Assembly: GCF_003254295.1 (NCBI RefSeq)
Contig: NZ_QKZO01000001.1
Span: forward strand, 62,001-126,000
Source of the DNA: Rhodobacter capsulatus
GTDB lineage: Bacteria; Pseudomonadota; Alphaproteobacteria; Rhodobacterales; Rhodobacteraceae
Direction: 5' to 3'
DNA: 64,000 bases
How positions within the stretch are numbered: position 1 is the first letter of the stretch; each line of letters starts with the position of its first letter. The notes below the pieces were generated by a model. That model ran no database searches. It was not told where the DNA came from and saw nothing but the letters and a program-made list of their open reading frames with translations. Both the position numbers and the translations under genes were made by a program. This document shows positions 55,901-64,000 of the stretch, piece after piece.

Positions 55901-56509
55901 CATGTGGCCGAACAGCTGCGTCTGGTGCCCGAGATCGACCGCGTGGTGATGGAACGCGCGCGCGAGTCGCTGGCGTTCTGGCGCGAGCGCGGGCTGATCG
56001 TGCCGAAAATCAGCTTCAACGTCTCCTCGGGGCGGATGCACGACCCCGATGTGGTGCAGGCGGCGCAGACGATCGCGCGTGGCGAGACGCGGGTGACTTT
56101 CGAGCTGCTCGAATCGATCCTGGTCGAGGATGAAAGCGATCTTTTCCGCTTCCATCTCGACGCGATCCGCGAAGCGGGCATCGACATCGAGATCGACGAT
56201 TTCGGCTCGGGCCATGCCTCGATCATCGGGTTGATGCAGATCGGTCCTTCGGCGCTGAAGATCGACCGCCGCATCGTCGCGCCGCTGGGCCGCGATCCGC
56301 AGGCGCGCAATCTGGTCCGCGCGATCATCGAGATCGCCGAGACGCTGGGCACCGCCACCGTGGCCGAGGGCGTCGAAACCGAGGCCCAGGCCGAGATCCT
56401 GCGCGATCTGGGCTGCGACGTGCTGCAGGGCTATCTGTTCTCGGTGCCGCTCTCGGCGCCCGATTTCGCAAGGCTCTGGCAGCGCGACCGCAAGCGGCTG
56501 CCCGCCTGA
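52994..56509 (+). CDS. Multi-PAS GGDEF-EAL cyclic-di-GMP enzyme
   Basis: 1171 residues from ATG 52994, chosen over a GTG at 52961 because GAAGGG precedes it. About five PAS-like units fill residues 8-720 (two show HPED motifs), linked by helices; no membrane segment is seen. GGDEF covers ~745-915 with intact ARIGGDEFSV near 822 and an inhibitory I-site R-Q-G-D five residues before it. EAL covers ~920-1165: the EAL signature is ETLLRW, with FNVSSGRM, FELLES, IEIDDFGSGHAS, LKID and AEGVETEAQ all present. Both diguanylate cyclase and phosphodiesterase activities look possible. Confidence 0.93.
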   Translation: MSLTSTPLIALLAACPGAAFVVSSPGRILAANAEADRVFGSARPVVAGTGLSGLRLAEVIPCALGHRILAALRGGEVRAATRFRLALDRAEEPPHVVEALVWPATAETGSGAAGGPGNGPGGGPRNDPGPLWIVLVLDMAERAPAGGDGRILCTGLAALRATEEARRKARESAEILRISTENSDLAPWVYHPGHGSGHGSGELSPHLALMLGHPARPALDLAGLAALIHPEDRIRMRRAFVALTRGRNDRFSQDMRLRRADGAWAWFTARGYRMPQTTPCQPVTLCGSLTDISARKADEALVARTLAEALHARRRAQQREEMLRTSGLCAGIGHFCASPLQGEAWTPDETYRLFGFEPGEFPATDAGWRSLIHPEDLPAAIAAMEDLKVGRTTLYDHVHRRQHKDGRYHWYRAVARRVERSDLGLPPLVAGALICVDQAKETETRLADAADAARFARERLDTLADNAPGALFECRMAASGQMMLPYFSARLPDLAGVSGAEILCDARAVFRHVPHPQMTRLLRRAMTALRSGAAIEMRLSVRHPLRGLRWVSVAAAPFRRDDASVCWFGQILDVTENVETEARAALAAEAALKAHDRLASIAAVAPVGLYEVQRFRDGRSIFPYASPQFRDLLGLDAGGVIRMGEGLGSGGHADLENLLSFLTCDDAWHNQLDLWNHRFCVQHPRRGTVWLSNSATAKPLPDGSVVWSGALHDVTADVRREAELLEAHRLAEDRRRENEWQALHDGLTGLPNRRYYDQVLANRIEQAKAGGACRCTLIRIDLDRFKHVNDTLGHDAGDLVLCRVADVLRACLRQGDFAARIGGDEFSVILARGLGREDAGTLIRQIQAKLVEPLMFAGRQCRFGASFGIAEAENLASTGPEIQFFADAALYRAKETGRNRMEFFTPELHQNLRRDRELAAEIQEGLDRNEFEPFFQAQVSARDHRLTGVETLLRWRHPERGLLTPHAFMHVAEQLRLVPEIDRVVMERARESLAFWRERGLIVPKISFNVSSGRMHDPDVVQAAQTIARGETRVTFELLESILVEDESDLFRFHLDAIREAGIDIEIDDFGSGHASIIGLMQIGPSALKIDRRIVAPLGRDPQARNLVRAIIEIAETLGTATVAEGVETEAQAEILRDLGCDVLQGYLFSVPLSAPDFARLWQRDRKRLPA

Positions 56510-56516
56510 GCCCGGT

Positions 56517-56864
56517 TCAGGCAGGCTCGTCGCGGGCGCGTCCGAAGCCTGCCGGAAAGGTCAGCACATTGCCGCGCGGCGGCGGATGGGCCTCGGCATG
56601 CCAGGCTTCCTGCGCGCGCAAAAGCCGGGTCTCGACCTCGTCCAGACCCTGATGGTGGCAATAGCGGGCCAGCTCATCGATCACCTCGCCCAGCCAGCGT
56701 TCCTGCTGATCTTCCGCCAGCGCCTGGCTGCGCGGCCCGCATTGCGCCACCAGCGCCACCCGCGCCGCCTGCAGCCCGGCGGCGGTCGATCGCAGCGACT
56801 GGATTTCGCAATGCGCGATCAGATCGTCCAGAATCGGCAGCAACCAACCATGACCTTCAAACAT
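56517..56864 (-). CDS. Small soluble protein of unknown function
   Basis: 115 residues from ATG 56864; the ribosome site is poor and the start uncertain. It is mostly helical: MFEGHGWLLPILDDLIAHCE, IQSLRSTAAGLQAARVALVA, WLGEVIDELARYCHHQGLDE, then a proline-rich end. I do not recognise the family. It is convergent with the GGDEF-EAL gene eight bases away. Confidence 0.6.
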   Translation of the reverse strand: MFEGHGWLLPILDDLIAHCEIQSLRSTAAGLQAARVALVAQCGPRSQALAEDQQERWLGEVIDELARYCHHQGLDEVETRLLRAQEAWHAEAHPPPRGNVLTFPAGFGRARDEPA

Positions 56865-57187
56865 CGGCACCACACAGCTTTGACCATCTGCCCCAGCTTC
56901 CCCCGGTTTTGCGCTTCGGGCAACCCTGAACCGACGCGTCCCCCCGCCGGAAGCTTGCGCCACCGCCTTGGGGGAAGTGGTTGAAATGCCGCGATCTTTG
57001 CCCGCGCGGCCAATGAATTTACAGAATTGACCAAACATATGATAATATATTTACCGTTTTCCGTCGTTATTTTAAGGGTTTACAGGTTTCATCACATTCT
57101 GTTTACAATATCCTTGAGGAGTGACGTCAGGGCTGCGCCCCGGCGGCGCAAGCCGCGTCACCGCGAGGATGGAATGGGGAGGATGGA
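56865..57187. promoter_or_regulatory. AT-rich control region upstream of acs
   Basis: 323 bases without a gene. From about 57010 to 57120 the DNA is unusually A+T-rich for this genome. TTTACA occurs at 57079 and 57102, and TACAAT at 57104-57109. A promoter is likely but its exact elements are not clear. GGGGAGG precedes the acs start. Confidence 0.6.
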
Positions 57188-59158
57188 ATGGCACTGCAAG
57201 ATCAGGTGATCGCCGCACCGGCGCTTCGGGAGGTTCCGGCGGGGTTTGAGGGGGCGCATGCGGATGGCGCGAAATACCTCGAGATGTATCGGGAATCGCT
57301 CGAGAACCCGGATGCGTTCTGGGGCCGCGAGGGCAAGCGGCTCGACTGGATCACCCCCTATACCAAGGTCAAGAACACCGATTTCACCTTCGGCAAGGTC
57401 TCGATCAAATGGTTCGAGGACGGGGTTCTGAACGCCTCCGTCAACTGCATCGACCGCCATCTGCGCGACCGCGCGCTGCAGACCGCGATCATCTTCGAGC
57501 CCGATGATCCGACCGAACCGGCCCGCCACATCACCTACAAGGAGCTGTCCGAAAAGGTGAACCGGATGGCGAACGTGCTGCTGTCGCAGGGCATCATGCG
57601 CGGCGATCGCGTCGTGATCTATCTGCCGATGATCCCGGAAGCCGCCTATGCGATGCTCGCCTGCGCCCGGATCGGCGCCATCCATTCCATTGTTTTCGCG
57701 GGATTTTCGCCCGACGCGCTGGCGAACCGGATCAATGATTGCGGCGCCAAGCTGGTGATCACCGCCGACACCGCGCCGCGTGGCGGGCGGCGCACGCCGC
57801 TGAAAGCCAACACCGATGCCGCGCTGCTGCACTGCTCCGACAAGGTGCGCTGCCTCGTGGTGAAACACACCGGCGATCAGATCAGCTGGGTGCATGGCCG
57901 CGATGTCGACCTTTTGTACCTGATGGAACACGTCAGCCCGGAATGCCCGCCGCGGCCGATGAATGCGGAAGACCCGCTCTTCATCCTCTACACCTCGGGC
58001 TCGACCGGCAAGCCGAAGGGCGTGGTGCATACGACCGGCGGCTACCTCGTCTATGCCGCGATGACGCATCAATACACCTTCGACTACAAGGACGGCGATG
58101 TCTTCTGGTGCACCGCCGATGTGGGCTGGGTGACCGGGCACAGCTACATCATCTATGGGCCCTTGGCGAATGGCGCGACGACCCTGATGTTCGAGGGCGT
58201 GCCGACCTGGCCCGATGCGGGCCGGTTCTGGGCGGTGTGCGAAAAGCACAAGGTCAATCAGTTCTACACCGCGCCGACGGCGATCCGCGCGCTGATGGGG
58301 CAGGGCCCGGAATGGGTTGAGAAATATGACCTTTCCACCCTGCGCGTCCTGGGCTCGGTGGGCGAGCCGATCAACCCCGAGGCCTGGGTCTGGTACGACC
58401 GATATGTTGGAAAAGGGAAATGTCCGATCGTCGACACCTTCTGGCAGACCGAGACCGGCGGGCACATGATCACGCCCCTGCCGGGGGCGACACCGACGAA
58501 ACCCGGCTCGGCGACGAACCCGTTCTTTGGCGTCAAGCCGGTGGTGCTCGACCCGCAAACCGCAGTGCGGATCGGCGAGGTCGAATGCGAAGGCGTGCTC
58601 TGCATTTCCGACAGCTGGCCCGGTCAGATGCGCACGGTCTGGGGCGATCACGACCGCTTCCAGGAGACCTATTTCGGCCAGTACCGCGGGTACTATTTCA
58701 CCGGCGACGGCTGCCGGCGCGACAAGGACGGCTATTACTGGATCACCGGGCGGGTCGATGACGTGATCAACGTCTCGGGCCACCGGATGGGCACGGCCGA
58801 GGTCGAAACCGCGCTGGTGGCACATCCGCAGGTGGCCGAGGCCGCGGTGGTGGGCTATCCGCATGACATCAAGGGCCAGGGGATCTACGCCTATGTGACC
58901 TTGATGAACGGCATCGAACCGTCCGAGGATCTGCGCAAGGATCTGGTGAAATGGGTCCGGACCGAGATCGGCCCGATCGCGTCCCCCGATCTGATCCAAT
59001 GGGCGCCGGGCCTGCCGAAGACGCGCTCTGGCAAGATCATGCGCCGCATCCTGCGCAAGATCGCCGAGAATGATTACGGCGCCTTGGGCGACATCTCGAC
59101 GCTCGCCGATCCCGCCGTCGTGCAGGACCTCATCGACAACCGGATGAACAGGGCGTGA
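57188..59158 (+). CDS. acs: Acetyl-CoA synthetase
   Basis: 656 residues, usual length. AMP-forming ligase motifs: [96 protein letters not shown], and [17 protein letters not shown], whose final Lys is the residue acetylated in regulated Acs proteins. It activates acetate for growth. The acetate permease genes follow. Confidence 0.98.
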   Translation: MALQDQVIAAPALREVPAGFEGAHADGAKYLEMYRESLENPDAFWGREGKRLDWITPYTKVKNTDFTFGKVSIKWFEDGVLNASVNCIDRHLRDRALQTAIIFEPDDPTEPARHITYKELSEKVNRMANVLLSQGIMRGDRVVIYLPMIPEAAYAMLACARIGAIHSIVFAGFSPDALANRINDCGAKLVITADTAPRGGRRTPLKANTDAALLHCSDKVRCLVVKHTGDQISWVHGRDVDLLYLMEHVSPECPPRPMNAEDPLFILYTSGSTGKPKGVVHTTGGYLVYAAMTHQYTFDYKDGDVFWCTADVGWVTGHSYIIYGPLANGATTLMFEGVPTWPDAGRFWAVCEKHKVNQFYTAPTAIRALMGQGPEWVEKYDLSTLRVLGSVGEPINPEAWVWYDRYVGKGKCPIVDTFWQTETGGHMITPLPGATPTKPGSATNPFFGVKPVVLDPQTAVRIGEVECEGVLCISDSWPGQMRTVWGDHDRFQETYFGQYRGYYFTGDGCRRDKDGYYWITGRVDDVINVSGHRMGTAEVETALVAHPQVAEAAVVGYPHDIKGQGIYAYVTLMNGIEPSEDLRKDLVKWVRTEIGPIASPDLIQWAPGLPKTRSGKIMRRILRKIAENDYGALGDISTLADPAVVQDLIDNRMNRA

Positions 59159-59161
59159 CCG

Positions 59162-59272
59162 GAAGCGGGGGGCGCCGCCCCCCGGGATCTTTGCCCAAAG
59201 CAAAACGCCGCCCTTTCACCTTGGCGCAAATATCCCACGGGGGTGCGGGGGTGTGAAACCCCCGCCGCGCCG
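59162..59272. repeat. Structured intergenic repeat, family 1 copy D
   Basis: Hairpin GGGGGGCGCCGCCCCCC, GGGATCTTTGCCCAAAGC, then CTTTCACCTTGGCGCAAATA, TCCCACGGGGG, and a GGGGG..CCCCC hairpin. It is the only copy in this window between two genes in the same direction (acs and the DUF485 gene). Confidence 0.75.
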
Positions 59273-59359
59273 GCCGGATCAAGGCCGACGGCCGCGGCAA
59301 CACGGCCAAACCGCTCCGCGCAAGCCGGAGCGGGACGACTTCAACGAGGAGGAAAACAC

Positions 59360-59668
59360 ATGCAAGACACGATTCTGGAACGCATCGCCAGAAGCCCGGC
59401 CTACAACACGCTGAAAAGAAAGCGGTTGCGGTTCGGCTGGTTGCTCACCATCGCGATGCTGCTGGTCTATTACGGCTTCATCACCGTCATCGCCTTTCGC
59501 AAGGACCTGCTGGCCGTGCCGATCGGCGAGGGCGTGATGACCTGGGGGATTCCGATCGGCTTCGGGGTGATCCTGTTCACCGTCGTGGTGACGGCGATCT
59601 ACGTCTTGCGCGCCAACAGCGACTATGACGAGCTGACCGCCCAGGTGAAGCGCGAGGTGCTGAAATGA
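59360..59668 (+). CDS. DUF485 (YjcH-type) membrane protein
   Basis: 102 residues from ATG 59360 with GAGGAGG upstream. Two membrane segments (about 27-48 and 60-82) flanked by charged ends: [20 protein letters not shown] and [20 protein letters not shown]485 proteins are nearly always encoded just before acetate permease; a helper role is assumed but unproven. It overlaps actP as ATGA. Confidence 0.93.
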   Translation: MQDTILERIARSPAYNTLKRKRLRFGWLLTIAMLLVYYGFITVIAFRKDLLAVPIGEGVMTWGIPIGFGVILFTVVVTAIYVLRANSDYDELTAQVKREVLK

Positions 59669-61401
59669 GCCCGATCACCTTCTTCCCCCGCCTTGCGGCG
59701 GTCCTTGCGCTGAGCCTGACGCCCGGCCTTGCCCTTGCGGCGGGCGCGATCGAGGGCGCGGTGGAAAAGCAGCCGACGAACTGGACCGCGATCGCGATGT
59801 TCGGCTTTTTCGTGGTGGCGACGCTCTTCATCACGAAATGGGCGGCCGGGCGAACGAAATCGGCGGCCGATTTCTACACCGCGGGCGGCGGCATCACCGG
59901 CTTTCAGAACGGTCTGGCGATTGCGGGCGACTACATGTCGGCGGCCTCGTTCCTCGGGATTTCGGCGGCGGTGATGCTGCAGGGCTATGACGGGCTGATC
60001 TATTCGATCGGCTTTCTGGTCGGCTGGCCGATCCTGACCTTCCTGATGGCCGAGCGGCTGCGCAACCTTGGCAAGTTCACCTTTGCCGATGTGGCGGCCT
60101 TCCGCTTCGCGCAGACGCCGGTGCGGGTCTTTGCCGCGATCTCGACGCTGGTCGTCGTGGCCTTTTACCTGATCGCCCAGATGGTGGGCGCAGGCCAGCT
60201 GATCAAGCTGCTGTTCGGGCTGGAATATCTTTACGCCGTGATCGTCGTCGGCATCCTGATGATGGTCTATGTGCTGTTTGGCGGCATGACCGCGACGACC
60301 TGGGTTCAGATCATCAAGGCCTGTCTGCTGCTGGGCGGGGCCAGCTTCATGGCGCTGATGGTGATGATGCAATACGGCTTCAGCCTGGAAAGCCTGTTTG
60401 CGGACTCGGTCAAGGTGAAGACCGATCTGGCGCTGGCTTCGGGCAAGACCCCCGAGGAGGCGGCGGCGACGGGCATCGCGATCATGGGGCCGGGCACTTT
60501 CGTCAAGGACCCGATCTCGGCGATTTCCTTCGGCATGGCGCTGATGTTCGGCACCGCCGGTCTGCCGCATATCCTGATGCGCTTCTTCACCGTGCCTTCG
60601 GCCAAGGAAGCGCGCAAGTCGGTGATGTGGGCGACGGTCTGGATCGGCTATTTCTACATGCTGACCTTCATCATCGGCTTTGGCGCCATCGTCTATGTCC
60701 TGACCAACCCGGGTCTGGTCAGCTATGATGCCAAGGGCGTGCTGACGCTGGTGGGCGGCAACAACATGGCGGCGATCCATCTGGCGCAGGCGGTGGGCGG
60801 CAACATCTTCCTCGGCTTCATCTCGGCGGTGGCCTTTGCCACGATCCTGGCCGTGGTCGCCGGTCTGACGCTCTCGGGCGCCTCGGCGGTGTCGCACGAC
60901 CTTTATTCGACCGTGTTCAAGAACGGCAAGGCCGACAGCGCCTCCGAGCTGCGGGTCTCGCGCATCACCACGATCTGCCTTGGCATCGTCGCGGTGGTTC
61001 TGGGTCTGGCGTTTGAAAAGCAGAACATCGCCTTCATGGTGTCGCTGGCCTTCGCCATCGCGGCTTCGGCGAACTTCCCGGTGCTCTTCATGTCGCTGCT
61101 GTGGAAGGGCATGACGACGCGCGGCGCGGTGGTCGGCGGCGCTTTGGGGCTGATCAGCTCGGTGGCGCTGACGATCATCTCGCCCTCGGTCTGGGAGGCC
61201 ACGCTCGGCTTCGAGAAGGGCTCGGCGCCCTTCCCCTATACCTCGCCCGCGCTCTTCTCGATGGTTCTGGGCTTTGCGGGGATCTGGCTCTTCTCGATCA
61301 CCGACAAGAGCCGCCGCGGCGATCAGGACCGCGCGGGCTATCTGGCGCAGGAGATCCGCTCGGAAACCGGCATCGGCGCCGCCGAAGCCTCGGCGCATTG
61401 A
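59665..61401 (+). CDS. actP: Cation/acetate symporter
   Basis: 578 residues with a likely signal peptide ([20 protein letters not shown]) followed by about 13 membrane segments of the sodium:solute symporter family. [20 protein letters not shown] and [20 protein letters not shown] are typical of ActP. It imports acetate and related short acids. Translationally coupled to the DUF485 gene; acs lies upstream. Confidence 0.96.
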   Translation: MSPITFFPRLAAVLALSLTPGLALAAGAIEGAVEKQPTNWTAIAMFGFFVVATLFITKWAAGRTKSAADFYTAGGGITGFQNGLAIAGDYMSAASFLGISAAVMLQGYDGLIYSIGFLVGWPILTFLMAERLRNLGKFTFADVAAFRFAQTPVRVFAAISTLVVVAFYLIAQMVGAGQLIKLLFGLEYLYAVIVVGILMMVYVLFGGMTATTWVQIIKACLLLGGASFMALMVMMQYGFSLESLFADSVKVKTDLALASGKTPEEAAATGIAIMGPGTFVKDPISAISFGMALMFGTAGLPHILMRFFTVPSAKEARKSVMWATVWIGYFYMLTFIIGFGAIVYVLTNPGLVSYDAKGVLTLVGGNNMAAIHLAQAVGGNIFLGFISAVAFATILAVVAGLTLSGASAVSHDLYSTVFKNGKADSASELRVSRITTICLGIVAVVLGLAFEKQNIAFMVSLAFAIAASANFPVLFMSLLWKGMTTRGAVVGGALGLISSVALTIISPSVWEATLGFEKGSAPFPYTSPALFSMVLGFAGIWLFSITDKSRRGDQDRAGYLAQEIRSETGIGAAEASAH

Positions 61402-61457
61402 TCTGGCGGCGGGCGGGGCTTCGGCCGCGCCCGCCACCCCCGACCGCAGGAGAGATC

Positions 61458-63284
61458 ATGGAACCCGATTGTCAGGCCATCCTTGCCTTTCTGGAAACTG
61501 TCCATCCCTATGATACCCTGCCGCGTGACGAGCTGGCCGCGGTGGCCCGTTCCTTTCGCCGCATGGAATTTCGCGCCCAGGCGCTGATCTACGTGCATCA
61601 GACGCCTTTGGGCGGGCTTTACCTGATCAAGCAGGGCGCGGTGGAAATCACCGACGGCAATGGCGGGCTGGTCTCGCTGCTCGGCCCGCGCAATTCCTTT
61701 GGCGAGCGCGGCCTTCTGCGCGACGGTCTGGCCGCGACGCAGGCGCGGGCGACGGCGCAGACGGTCTGTCTTGTCCTGCCCACGCCCAGCTTCAAGCGGC
61801 TGATCGAGACCTATCCGGCCTTTGAACGCTTTTTCAACCGCAAGCGCGGCGAGAAGGTCTCGACCGAGATCGCGACGCAAAAGGTCGCCGATCTGATCGC
61901 GCGAAAGCCGCTTGCCTGCGCGCCCGAGACGACGGTTCTTGCCGCCGCGCGGCGGATGCGCGACGCGCATGTCTCCTCGCTCGGCGTCGTCGATCCGGGC
62001 GAGCGGCTTCTGGGCATCGTCACCCAGCGCGATCTGTCGAACAAGGTGCTGGCGGATGGTCTGCCGCCTGATACGGCGGTGGCGGCGGTGATGACGCCCG
62101 ATCCGATCAGCCTGCCGCCCACCGCGCTGGGGTCCGACATCCTGCATATCATGCTGGAAAAGCGCATCGGCCATCTGCCGATCACCGAACAGGGCCGCTT
62201 CGTCGGCATGATCACCCAGACCGATCTGACGCGGTTTCAGGCGGTCTCGGCGGCGGTGCTCATTCGCGATGTCGTGTCAGCCGAGACGCTGGCCGAAATG
62301 GCCGCCGTCACCGCGCGGATCCCGCAGCTTCTGGTGCAGCTGGTGGGCGCGCATCACGCCCATGACGTGGTGACGCGGCTGATCACCGACATTGCCGATG
62401 CGGTGACGCGGCGTCTGCTGGTGATGGCCGAACGCGCGCTTGGCCCGCCGCCGGTGCCCTATCTGTGGCTGGCCTGCGGCTCGCAGGGGCGGCAGGAACA
62501 GACCGGGGTCTCGGATCAGGACAATTGCCTGATCCTCGATGACCTCGCGACGGCCGAGGACATGGAGTATTTCCGCGCCCTGGCAAAGATCGTCTGCGAC
62601 GGGCTCGATGCCTGCGGCTATGTCCATTGCCCGGGCGAGATGATGGCGACGGCCGAGCGCTGGTGCCAGCCCTTGCAGGTCTGGCGGCGCTATTTCCACG
62701 GCTGGATCGACGTGCCGAACCCCGAGGCGCAGATGCTCGCCTCGGTGATGTTCGATCTGCGCCCGATCGGCGGCAATGGCGCGGATCTTTTCACCGCGCT
62801 GCAGGAGGAAACCCTGCGGCTGGCGTCGCAAAGCCCGATCTTCATCGCGCATCTGCTCTCGAACGCGCTCAAGCACACGCCGCCCTTGGGCCTGTTGCGC
62901 GGCTTTGCCACGATCCGCTCGGGCGAGCATCGCAACCACATCGATCTGAAGATGAACGGGGTGGTGCCGGTGATCGATCTGGCGCGGGTGCAGGCGCTGC
63001 GCGGGCGGCTGGGTCTTGCCAATACCCGCGCCCGGCTGAAAGCGGCCGAGGAGGCCGGGATGATCGCCCCCGGCGAGGCGCGCGACCTGATCGAGGCCTA
63101 TGACCTGATCGCGATGACGCGGCTCGAAAATCAGGCGCGGCTGATCAAATCCGGGCGCGCGGCGGAGAATTTCCTCGCGCCCTCGGACCTGAGCGATTTT
63201 GAACGCGCGCATCTGCGTGACGCTTTCGTGGTGGTGCGCACGATGCAATCGGCGATCGGTCACGGCAGGGCCGTGCCCGGCTGA
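61458..63284 (+). CDS. cNMP-binding / CBS / DUF294 nucleotidyltransferase-like protein
   Basis: 608 residues from ATG 61458 with GCAGGAGAG upstream. Domain order: cyclic-nucleotide-binding fold (~10-125, ALIYVHQTPLGGLYLIKQGA), two CBS motifs (~150-265, LGIVTQRDLSNK, FVGMITQTDLTRF), DUF294 nucleotidyltransferase-like domain (~300-430, GSQGRQEQTGVSDQDNCLIL), and DUF294 C-terminal domain. The G-S-x-G-R and D-x-D pattern resembles GlnD-type transferases, but the activity is unknown. It follows actP by 56 bases and is probably in the acetate operon, with a response regulator gene after it. Confidence 0.9.
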   Translation: MEPDCQAILAFLETVHPYDTLPRDELAAVARSFRRMEFRAQALIYVHQTPLGGLYLIKQGAVEITDGNGGLVSLLGPRNSFGERGLLRDGLAATQARATAQTVCLVLPTPSFKRLIETYPAFERFFNRKRGEKVSTEIATQKVADLIARKPLACAPETTVLAAARRMRDAHVSSLGVVDPGERLLGIVTQRDLSNKVLADGLPPDTAVAAVMTPDPISLPPTALGSDILHIMLEKRIGHLPITEQGRFVGMITQTDLTRFQAVSAAVLIRDVVSAETLAEMAAVTARIPQLLVQLVGAHHAHDVVTRLITDIADAVTRRLLVMAERALGPPPVPYLWLACGSQGRQEQTGVSDQDNCLILDDLATAEDMEYFRALAKIVCDGLDACGYVHCPGEMMATAERWCQPLQVWRRYFHGWIDVPNPEAQMLASVMFDLRPIGGNGADLFTALQEETLRLASQSPIFIAHLLSNALKHTPPLGLLRGFATIRSGEHRNHIDLKMNGVVPVIDLARVQALRGRLGLANTRARLKAAEEAGMIAPGEARDLIEAYDLIAMTRLENQARLIKSGRAAENFLAPSDLSDFERAHLRDAFVVVRTMQSAIGHGRAVPG

Positions 63285-63314
63285 GGGGATGTTGGCTGAG
63301 AGGGGGGCGCCGGG

Positions 63315-63710
63315 ATGACCGGGGAAAGCGGTGGCAAGCGCCGCGTGCTGATCGTCGAGGACGAGGACAACATCGCCATCGCGCTCGATTATCTTCTGGG
63401 CCGCGCGGGGCTGGATCATGCGCGGCAGGCCACGGGTCTGGGCGCGGTCGCGCGCATCCGCGCCGAGCGCCCCGATCTGGTGCTCCTTGACGTGATGCTG
63501 CCCGAGGTCTCGGGCTACGAGATCTGCCAGCAGGTCCGGGCCGACGGCGCGCTCGCCGCGGTGCGGATCGTGATGATGACAGCGCGCGGCTCGGCGCTGG
63601 AACGGCGCAAGGCGCTGGCGCTCGGCGCCGACGGCTTCATCGCGAAACCCTTCGAGCTGAAGGAATTGCGCGACGAGCTGCACCGGCTTCTGGATCCGGA
63701 GCGGGCGTGA
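63315..63710 (+). CDS. Single-domain response regulator
   Basis: 131 residues, a receiver domain only: VLIVEDEDNIAIALDYLLGR holds the acidic pair, DLVLLDVMLPEVSGYEICQQ the phospho-Asp near residue 59, MMTARGS the Thr, and ADGFIAKPFELKELRDEL the Lys. No output domain follows. It comes 30 bases after the DUF294 gene in the same direction. In other bacteria acs/actP are under two-component control (CrbS/CrbR), so a link to acetate signalling is plausible, but no kinase is in the window. Confidence 0.9.
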   Translation: MTGESGGKRRVLIVEDEDNIAIALDYLLGRAGLDHARQATGLGAVARIRAERPDLVLLDVMLPEVSGYEICQQVRADGALAAVRIVMMTARGSALERRKALALGADGFIAKPFELKELRDELHRLLDPERA

Positions 63711-63798
63711 TGCGGCGCGCGGCCTGACCACCTTTGGCGCCGTCCTGACCGGGATCCGCAGGCGCGGCCGCCTGATGCGCGAGAGGAACGCCTGACAA

Positions 63799-64000
63799 TC
63801 AGCGCGCCACAAGACCCCGGGCACGAAACACCGCCCGCGCCGCCTCGGTGGCTTCGGGCGTTGGCGGGAGCGTTTCGGCCAGGGCATAGGGGTGGTCAAG
63901 CTGCGCCCATTTCGAGGCGCCAAGCTGATGAAAGGGCAGCACCTCGACCAGCTCGACCGAGGGACCAAGCCCCGCGACGTGATCGGCCATCCGGGCGATG
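63799..64000 (-). CDS. pflA: Pyruvate formate-lyase activating enzyme, C-terminal end only
   Basis: Only the C-terminal ~67 residues are present; the frame is open to the window edge. VELVEVLPFHQLGASKWAQL matches the end of PflA (L-P-Y/F-H-x-L-G-x-x-K-W), and the protein finishes RAVFRARGLVAR. PflA is a radical-SAM enzyme that makes the glycyl radical of pyruvate formate-lyase. The CxxxCxxC motif would lie beyond the window. Confidence 0.85.
   Translation of the reverse strand, partial: IARMADHVAGLGPSVELVEVLPFHQLGASKWAQLDHPYALAETLPPTPEATEAARAVFRARGLVAR

Noticed and set aside
53252-56215. A 987-codon open frame opposite the GGDEF-EAL gene
   Set aside because: Same reason: shadow of a GC-rich gene, biased composition, and the sense strand encodes clear PAS, GGDEF and EAL motifs.
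59162-59359. A separate short gene between acs and the DUF485 gene
   Set aside because: The interval is filled by a family 1 repeat and a leader with the GAGGAGG site for the DUF485 start; open frames there have no ribosome site and biased composition.

Overview
The window is high-GC, densely packed chromosomal DNA from an alphaproteobacterium of the Rhodobacteraceae, most probably Rhodobacter capsulatus. The reasons are a circularly permuted two-piece tmRNA gene, the dorS/dorR/dorCDA dimethyl sulfoxide reductase cluster with molybdenum-cofactor genes beside it, the conserved chvI-chvG-hprK-rapZ-PTS locus divergent from pckA, and many small proteins typical of the family. The species call is from memory of gene order, not from a search. 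I see no prophage, insertion sequence, CRISPR array, rRNA or tRNA gene. This is core genome with some lineage-specific intergenic repeats.

Layout. 1-9.1 kb: end of an M3 oligopeptidase, a membrane-anchored M19 dipeptidase, a Hint-domain protein, a 56-residue basic protein, pgeF, midA-like methyltransferase and lgt (overlapping), ubiK, a small membrane protein whose 5' end overlaps that of a divergent RluA-family pseudouridine synthase, then rpoH with a heat-shock-type promoter. 9.1-17.2 kb: Gfo/Idh oxidoreductase, Lrp regulator, trxB, an unknown membrane protein, a fused ATP sulfurylase/APS kinase, an hsp20-DUF1150 pair with a heat-shock-type promoter, DUF465 protein, purE-purK. 17.2-23.7 kb: lipase-like protein, prs, an HCCA isomerase-hydrolase pair, fumC, an unknown gene, sspB and ssrA. 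The tmRNA that writes the degradation tag lies just upstream of the ClpXP adaptor that reads such tags.

23.9-34.8 kb: CNNM/CorC-type protein; a leftward operon chvI-chvG-hprK-rapZ-EIIA-HPr-acyltransferase in which four of the six junctions are ATGA/GTGA overlaps; pckA diverging from it; rnr. 34.8-46.5 kb: an anaerobic molybdoenzyme island with mobA, moaC, moeB, moaD, moaA, DUF2478, dorA (reductase), dorD (chaperone), dorC (pentahaem cytochrome), dorR and dorS. A perfect FNR-type box precedes dorS, and three helically phased TGTGAAC repeats lie between dorC and dorR. Oxygen loss (FnrL), then sensor, regulator, structural genes and cofactor supply can thus be read along the DNA.

46.7-51.4 kb: a TPP riboswitch and the tightly overlapping thiM-thiE-thiD-thiY-thiZ-thiX salvage and transport operon. 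51.4-56.9 kb: a soluble Aer-like PAS protein without a chemoreceptor domain, a multi-PAS GGDEF-EAL protein and an unknown small protein. 57.2-64 kb: acs, DUF485, actP, a cNMP/CBS/DUF294 protein and a single-domain response regulator (acetate use and probable signalling), then the end of a pyruvate formate-lyase activating enzyme gene.

No wholly new system is evident. The most unusual features are two families of structured intergenic repeats, mostly at convergent gene ends: one with four copies, and a ~215-bp element with two copies here. Others are the cytosolic-looking DorS and Aer-like sensors, and the cis-regulatory elements listed below.
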